This document shows, piece by piece, positions 58,344 through 64,000 of a stretch of DNA of 64,000 nucleotides. The notes beneath the pieces are model-generated. The model did no database searches. It saw nothing but the letters and a program-made list of their open reading frames with translations, and was not told the DNA's origin. Where the stretch lies: NCBI GenBank assembly GCA_003415625.1, contig PYIU01000001.1:4464746-4528745 (forward strand). Direction: 5' to 3'. The DNA is from Aquanectria penicillioides (Eukaryota; Ascomycota; Sordariomycetes; Hypocreales; Nectriaceae). A program made the position numbers and the translations under genes. Numbering within the stretch: the stretch's first letter is position 1; every line of letters begins with the position of its first letter.

Positions 58344-60588
58344 TTATGCGGCGGCAGAAAGTCCCAGCTCCTTGTAAAAGGATTCTGAACTGGGCTCCCG
58401 ACCCAGGAACTCCTTGAGGAATTCCATCTCTTCGATGCTCCCGCCTCTTTCCAAAACGGTATGGCGATATCTTCGGCCCTCTTTGCCGTCCATTGGGTTC
58501 TTCGCAAAGAACGAGTGGAACATGTCGAGGGAGAACACCTCTGAGTAGAGGTAGCCATAGTATCCTGCGTCATAGCCTCCAATGAAGTGGCCGATTCCAG
58601 CATGGCGGTTACCCCATTCCCTATCTCAATGTCAGCTTTCAGGTGTTCACAAGAGTCATCATCAGGATATCACTTACAGGCCCTCGCCAAGGTCTTCTGG
58701 GCCCTTGGTGCCGGAGATTTCGTGTCGCAGAGTGTTCCAGAGTCTGCCAGCATTCATGTTCTTGACATCATCGTGGGACTTGGGAGTGTGGACACTCATA
58801 TCGAAAGTGCCAATGATGATCTGTCCAAGGGCGCCAATGGCGGAGTTGAGGCGCTTGGTGGAAATCAGCCTTTCAATCAAGTCATCGGGGATCTGCTCGC
58901 CCGTCTCCCAGTGCTTGGATAAAGACTTGAGGACGCTTGGAGTCCAGCACCAGTTCTCCAGCATCTGCGAAGGGGCTTCGACAAAGTCGAGCACGGTAGA
59001 AGTACCGTGGAAGTAGCTGTAACGAGTGCGGCCAGCCAAATCATGGATACCATGGCCAAGCTCGTGGAACAAAGTCACCACCTCGTGGTGCTTCAGAAGG
59101 GAGGGCTTCTTTGGTGAAGGCTTGCTGAAGTTGCACACCAGGGCGGTGGCAGGGTAGTGCTTCTTGCCATCCTTGTCAAGATAACCAGGCTCAAGGTTAA
59201 AGTTGGCATTGTGGCCGTACTTGTTGTCTCTGGGGTGGAGATCGAGGTAAAGGTAGCCACAAAACTCACTGCCGGAGGCCTCGTCATCCCAGACACTGTA
59301 GATAAGGACATCTTCGTGCCAGACAATGTCCTCGGCCTTTCCGGTGGGGCTAAGTCGAGCACGCTCCTCCTCCTTCAGCTCGACAAAGACGAAGCCGAAG
59401 ATCTCTTCGAAAATCTTGAGCATGCCAGCAAAGGTGGGTTCTACGGGGAAGTACTGGGAGATGGCAGTCTCATCAACACTGTACTCCTGCTCTTTCTGAA
59501 TTCTGGAGTAGAAAGAAGTATCCCACATGTAAAAGTCGCCATCAAACTCGAGTCCGCGGTCCGCGTAGTCCTTCTTCTTGTACTCTTTAAGAGCATTGAT
59601 TTCAGCCTCTCCTCCAGCAGCCAATCGAACTCGCAGGTCATCCAAGAAGGCCATCACAGACTCGGGGTCCTTTGCCATCTTCTCCTCGATTCGAAGGCTA
59701 GCATGGTTAGCATACCCAAGAAGTCTAGCAGCCTCATCTCGAAGAGCAATGATTTCTTGGAAAATAGGAACGTTGATGTTGGCCTTGAATGGGTGTCACG
59801 TCAGCTTCGGAAACCTCGGGTTTGTTCAGACTTGTCAAATATACCTTGTTGGATTCAGCAACGGTGTACTTGCGTCGCGTCTCGGCGTTAGTGGCGTGCT
59901 TGATGAGGGGGAAGTAGTGGTTGTACTTGAACGAGAGCTTCACTTTGCCCTCGTTCTCACCTGTTCCCTTCTCCAAGGTATCCACATCGATGTCATCAGT
60001 TGGGACACCCTTCAGCTCTTCGGGAGTGAACCAAATAGCACCCTTCTCCTCGTTGAGGTTTGTCTGGCCCTTGATCTCCAGCTCGCTGAGGCGCTTCTGA
60101 ATTTCTTTGAAGCGCTCTCGCTCAGTTCCAGCTGGCAAACGAAGACCGTTGCGAATGTACTTCTGGCGCTCCTTCTCCAGCACATGCAGGCGCTCCTTTT
60201 CCAAGGTTTCTGAAGATCGGTTGGCGTAGGCGGCGTCAACAACCTTGAAGACGTCCTCCCGCATGTTGCACTCAATGCCGAAGTCGTTGAAGATTCTCTC
60301 AGATTCAGTTGAGGCATCTCTCAAAGCCTTGTCGGTAGAGACATGGTGATAAAAGGTAAGGATGCGTCGGTAAGTCGCGGCCAGGTTCTCGTCCAGCAGA
60401 ATAGGCTCGAGGACGTTGGCAAAGGAAGCCTTGTCCTGAGAGACGTCAGCAACCACTGCGTCCAAAACGGACTTTGTTGCGTCGCAGATCTTCTTGGTGT
60501 CGACGGCGATCGACTCGGGGGTGGCGGTGAACAGCGGCGGCGCCTGGGGAGGGTTGCGATACTTGTCGGGAGCCATGGTGCTGGTCAT
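58344..60588 (-). CDS. Zinc metallopeptidase, family M3 (thimet oligopeptidase / saccharolysin type)
   Basis: Cleaves short peptides in the cytosol, or in mitochondria for some members. Exons 60588-59845, 59783-58678 and 58620-58344 give 708 residues, typical for saccharolysin-like enzymes. The zinc-binding helix is TLFHELGHGIHDLAG (HExxH), and the third ligand is the Glu in DFVEAPSQMLENW. Substrate-loop residues follow (YGYLYSEVFSLDMF with Tyr pair, HAGIGHFIGGYDAGYYG). The N-terminal half is a helical bundle. There is no strong mitochondrial presequence: the N-terminus (MTSTMAPDKYRNPPQ) has one Lys and one Arg but no amphipathic helix. A cytosolic Prd1-like role is therefore more likely than mitochondrial intermediate peptidase. 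An internal ATG at 60576 could also start the protein. Confidence 0.93.
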
Positions 60589-61697
60589 CAACGGGCGACG
60601 GGGGATCGTGGATCGTACTGCCTGGAATCTAAAGTGATTGACAAGCGAGCCGAGACGAGAGAAAGCCCGTGAGGAAGCCAGAGTGGCGGCTAAGAGAAGG
60701 ATGAGGAGGGAAAGGAGGAGGAGGAGGGGCTTAAGAGCAGGACGTCTGTCCAGCTTGGAGGAGGATTTGGAGTGATGTGGGATGATCCTAAGCAGCCGAT
60801 TGGCTTGACGGAGACTGATTGAGCAGGTAGCAAACAGGTAGCAAGCAGGCAGGTAGGAGGGGCAGCGATAGAGTGAAAAGAGGGGCTAGGCAAGGGACAG
60901 CTTGGCTTGAGTTAGACGGTGAATCAAGAATCAGGCAGGTCAGTTTTAAGGGCGTCACAAGGCGGCTTTGAAGATGCAGGAGGATGGGGCGAGGAGCTCG
61001 CTGGAGCTCCGGCGTTGGATGGGTGAGCTGCGAGTGCGCTTGTGCCGCTGCCACTAATGGGAAACGCGGGGCAGCCATGGCCATGATACCTCAGGTAAAT
61101 TTACCAGGGCCCATTGTCATGAACAATGGGACCCAGCGCACATTTGCCTGCACATTCGCCCGCATACAGGGTGAAAAGTCGCGCCATGCATGTATCGTTT
61201 CGGGCGTTGCGGGCTGCCCATGACAATGCTTTGCACGACGCATTCAGTTTCAAGCTCAAGCTCCGGCGTTCCCATTATTCTTGCGCCTTGCTTGGCTTGT
61301 CAATGCTGAATCCTGTTGCCACCAAACCGAGGTGAGCCTAGGCAATACCCATAAACCCACCGGACACATCTCACCCAGACCCCGCCGTTACGCCCGGAGA
61401 TGCCCGGAATCAACAAACAATGGTGCAACGGAGCCAGGCAAACAGTCACGCATAGCATGTGCAAGGGCACTCGGGCCAATCTGTTGAGAGGCATCACAGA
61501 TCAATAAGAATTTTCTGACTCCTGCTCGCCCACTACAATTATCTACCAAAAATCCATACACAAAGGCCTTGCGAATGCATGGCAAGCAATTCCCCATCCC
61601 AGTTGAGCCAATCCATGTCCCAAATCAAACACGCAAGCAACGCCATCCATTCCACGTAGATGCATAACCTTGAGGTCTGCCAGAAACCCGATACCGC
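60589..61697. other. Intergenic between the M3 peptidase start and the myosin light chain end
   Basis: 1.1 kb with no supported gene. It contains direct AGCAGGTAGCAAACAGGTAG-like repeats at about 60820-60860, a 12-bp palindrome at 61094-61105 and, just after it, a perfect 8-bp-stem hairpin at 61110-61130. The first 200 bases are the peptidase leader, rich in GGAGGA on the plus strand. Confidence 0.5.
61094..61130. repeat. Adjacent palindrome and hairpin
   Basis: GGTAAATTTACC (61094-61105) is a perfect palindrome. Four bases on, CCCATTGT (61110-61117) and ACAATGGG (61123-61130) pair perfectly across a five-base loop. Not followed by a T-run, so not a classical terminator. Confidence 0.6.
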
Positions 61698-62291
61698 CTA
61701 GTTGGCGAGGATGGTTCGCACGAGGTCTGCAGTTGCGCATCGGCCAGTCAGCATTCGTAATTCTCGGATCTCATCCCGGAGGGTGGGTAATAGAGGCTGC
61801 ACTCACCAGTGTAGTTGACCTGGCCGGAGCTGGTGTCCACGGCCTTGAGGAGCTCGTCCACCTCCTCCTCAGTCATCTTCTCGCCCAAGTTCGTCAGGAT
61901 GTACTTGAGCTGACCAACGCCAATGAAGCCCGTCATGTCCTTGTCGAACACCTGGAAACCACGGCAGTATTCCTCGGGCTCGCCGGGGTCGCGGAAGCCG
62001 CCGGGACGGTTGAGGATGCGCTGGAAGGTCTCGAAATCGACTGTGCGAGCGCAAAGATTAGCCGCTGTTATCCATCCAAATAAAAGCACCGAGCATCAAA
62101 TTGGGCCACTCACAATCACCTCCAACGCTCTGCTCGAGGTCCTTGATCTCGGTGAGGGTAGGGTTCTGGCCGCAGGCGCGGAGAAGGTCGCCGAGGCTGT
62201 CAATAGCAACTCGGCCGTTGCCGCGCTTGTCAAACAGGGCGAAAGCCTCCTTGTAGTTGGTCGAAGCCTGAGCGTCGTGGTTAGGAGCCAT
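61698..62291 (-). CDS. Essential myosin light chain, Cdc4/Mlc1 type (EF-hand protein)
   Basis: Binds the IQ motifs of myosin heavy chains (and IQGAP) at the contractile ring during septation. Exons 62291-62114, 62040-61807 and 61726-61698 give 146 residues, the family length. The sequence follows the calmodulin plan: AFALFDKRGNGRVAIDSLGD (first EF-hand, loop degenerate), LLRACGQNPTLTEI, then FQVFDKDMTGFIGVGQLKYI (third EF-hand, loop lacking a full set of calcium ligands), TNLGEKMTEEEVDELLKAVD, and a last exon of ten codons ending VRTILAN. Most loops seem unable to bind calcium, as in Cdc4-like chains. The start gives MAPNHDAQAS before the conserved NYKEAF. Confidence 0.93.
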
Positions 62292-63291
62292 TTTTTGCAG
62301 ATTGAACGGACAAAGTCTCGCGGGCGCAGAGAAAAATGTGAGTGTGGTTTTGGAGACGTCGTCGTGAAGGGAGATGGAACGCAGTGTAGAAAGGGATGGA
62401 TTTTGCGGCGCAAAAGGATGATGCAAGAAAACCAGCGTTCTCGCAGCTGGAGTGCAGCCGTCGAATCAGATGCACGAAATGCGCTCGCGGGGCGGTTTGT
62501 TTACACGGGTGCCGGGGCAACTCACCATTTTGGGTTTGAATCGGGGGGTATGCTGATCAGCTGGGGACTCAGGGACACGGGAGGGCGGCAAAAGGGGGCG
62601 GCGGAAGGAGCAAAAAACCGGGAAAGGGCTGGAGACGATGGATTGCAAGAGGAGCAAGTGGTGTTGAGGTTTGGAAGATGGAGAAGTGAGAAAAAAGCAG
62701 CAGATGCACCCTCTTTGTGCATGTCATATCCTCCACGCCTTGGCCTGCTCGCCTTTTTTTCCCTGAAACTGACGGGGCAACCGTGTCAACGTCCCGCCAA
62801 GCCACCTATCAGCCAATCGACGGTGTGCGACTATTGGCAGTCGGGCAATGCCACAAGCCTTGTTATCAAAGGGCTTGAGATATCCATGCAATGTCCTGCG
62901 TACAAAGTGCACAATTCTCGTCATGAGACGCTTGTCTGCCATTCATAAAAGGGCCCAGGCCCATAAATGGTGCTGACCGCCATATGGCCATGGTGTTGTA
63001 GCGTCCAAGCCAGCTCAAGCCCGCCCCACAGCACCCGTGGCTCGACTTGGGTACCAAAAAGTTTCACGTCTCCTTCAAGAAAAGGAGGCTCGCTCTCCAA
63101 AGTGACACGGGTTACACAGGAAACGCACAGCGAGGTGTCACAGACAAATTTGTCGATTTCCAGATACTTATTCAATTGATCAACATCGCCAAAATAAAAT
63201 CGCATGCTCCATTTATAATCCCTTGTAGAAAATTGCGACCCGAACTCCCGGTCTGAGACATAACATCCGTTTCCAGTCTTGAAGCTGTGGC
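62292..63291. other. Intergenic between the myosin light chain and the secreted protein gene
   Basis: 1 kb. The left part is the light chain promoter. A minus-strand frame at 62921-63325 (134 codons) lies just downstream of the secreted protein and could hold an alternative spliced C-terminus, but I see no compelling join. Nothing else is supported. Confidence 0.45.
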
Positions 63292-63774
63292 TCACGAGCA
63301 CAAATGAGAATCTGCGCAAACCCAAACATCGCTGACCTTGGTCGTAGAACAGCTCTTATGCCCACAGTCAATGTCGTTGCTGTGCTGCTTGTAGCACGTC
63401 GCCACCCTCTGTCCCGGGTTCGCATTGTGCTTCCAAATTTCGAGCGTGCTGCCACTGTTCGTGATCCAAAAGTCGACGGGGCCCGAGCCGCAGATGTCCG
63501 GCATGCTGTAGCCGTTCCATTCGAAGTCTTGGCCCCACTGAGGGAGTACTTTGGGGAAGTATTTGTCATTTTTGAAGGCATCGCAATTGTACTGCGAAGA
63601 GGGGACAGCGCCAACTCGCCATTCCACATAGTGTTTAGGGTAGCAAACACCACTCTTCTTATTACATTCGACATCGCAGAGGTTTTGGTGCCTCATAAAA
63701 ACATGAAATTGGGCCATGGCTGAGGGAATCATGGCCACCAGTGAAAGGGGAATCAAAGTTGTAGAGAAATGCAT
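63292..63774 (-). CDS. Small Cys-rich secreted protein
   Basis: I do not recognise the family. From the ATG at 63774 the protein has 160 residues and begins with a strong signal peptide (MHFSTTLIPLSLVAMIPSAMA); eight further codons upstream are open. The mature part has ten cysteines, an even number that could form five disulfides (LCDVECNKKSGVC, YNCDAF, PDICGSG, ATCYK, DIDCGHKSC, WVCADSHLC). It also has many aromatic residues (FHVFMRHQNL, YVEWRVG, WGQDFEWNGYSMP). Size, secretion and cysteine content match what is called an effector candidate in plant- or insect-associated fungi. That is a class by appearance only. Confidence 0.7.
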   Translation of the reverse strand: MHFSTTLIPLSLVAMIPSAMAQFHVFMRHQNLCDVECNKKSGVCYPKHYVEWRVGAVPSSQYNCDAFKNDKYFPKVLPQWGQDFEWNGYSMPDICGSGPVDFWITNSGSTLEIWKHNANPGQRVATCYKQHSNDIDCGHKSCSTTKVSDVWVCADSHLCS

Positions 63775-64000
63775 GGTGAGGGAAGTGAACTTGAGCAAGG
63801 TGTCTGCGAGGGTGCTGAATTACTGCGAATGACTCTTTGTGTGGACGTGTGGCAACTATTTATCCCCGATCTCCTTGTAACTCACAAGGCATAATTCAAT
63901 CCAACATTTTTACTTTTAGAATTGATAGAATCTATTCACATTATTCTTCTCAAACCCAAAACACAACTTCCAATAGTAGTTCGAGATCATCTTCCCTTTG

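Noticed and set aside
1..64000. tRNA, rRNA, CRISPR arrays, transposons
   Set aside because: I scanned by eye for tRNA T-loop consensus, rRNA-like stretches, regularly spaced repeats and transposase/reverse-transcriptase motifs and found none convincing; a tool search could still find a tRNA I missed.

Overview
The window is nuclear DNA of a filamentous ascomycete. Genes are short-spaced and carry small introns (mostly about 45-80 nt, GT...AG, often with a CTAAC/CTGAC-like branch site). The families point to Pezizomycotina: Psf2, Naf1, Alg9, a Cdc4-type myosin light chain, an M28 secreted aminopeptidase, a cAMP-receptor-like GPCR, a Zn2Cys6 regulator and a non-reducing polyketide synthase. Sordariomycetes, perhaps Hypocreales, is my best guess from the look of the proteins; I cannot prove it without a search. 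No tRNA, rRNA, CRISPR array or transposon was recognised.

Layout. 1-11 kb is conserved housekeeping sequence: a left-edge gene fragment, PSF2, an unrecognised nuclear-type protein, a secreted leucine aminopeptidase, NAF1 and ALG9. 11.2-37.4 kb is a polyketide gene cluster: O-methyltransferase-like protein, secreted FAD oxidoreductase, FAD monooxygenase, P450, membrane-tailed methyltransferase, MDR oxidoreductase, cupin, Zn2Cys6 regulator, iron-type alcohol dehydrogenase/maleylacetate-reductase-like enzyme, EthD-domain protein and a SAT-KS-AT-PT-ACP-ACP-TE synthase. Most are arranged as divergent pairs that share promoters. 39.6-43.6 kb holds a sulfate permease and a class I terpene synthase. 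45.8-64 kb holds an F-box-like protein, a GPCR, a Dal5-type MFS carrier, an M3 metallopeptidase, a myosin light chain and a Cys-rich secreted protein. These are separated by long gene-free stretches, the largest 5.2 kb.

How the cluster may work (inference): the synthase makes and cyclises an aromatic polyketide. The EthD protein, which resembles dehydratases of naphthopyrone pathways, would act on the first released product. The monooxygenase, P450, cupin, MDR and secreted flavoenzyme would then oxidise or reduce it, and the methyltransferases would decorate it. No transporter lies inside the cluster. A CGG-N3-CCG palindrome, the kind of site Zn2Cys6 proteins bind, occurs once in each of five cluster intergenic regions.

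Caution on sequence quality: four otherwise intact genes (aminopeptidase, iron-type dehydrogenase, PKS ketosynthase, sulfate permease) each carry an apparent frameshift, and each reads through if exactly one base is missing, usually beside a short homopolymer. This looks more like indel errors of the assembly than four independent pseudogenes, but only reads can decide. Exon joins below were worked out by hand from splice signals and family conservation.
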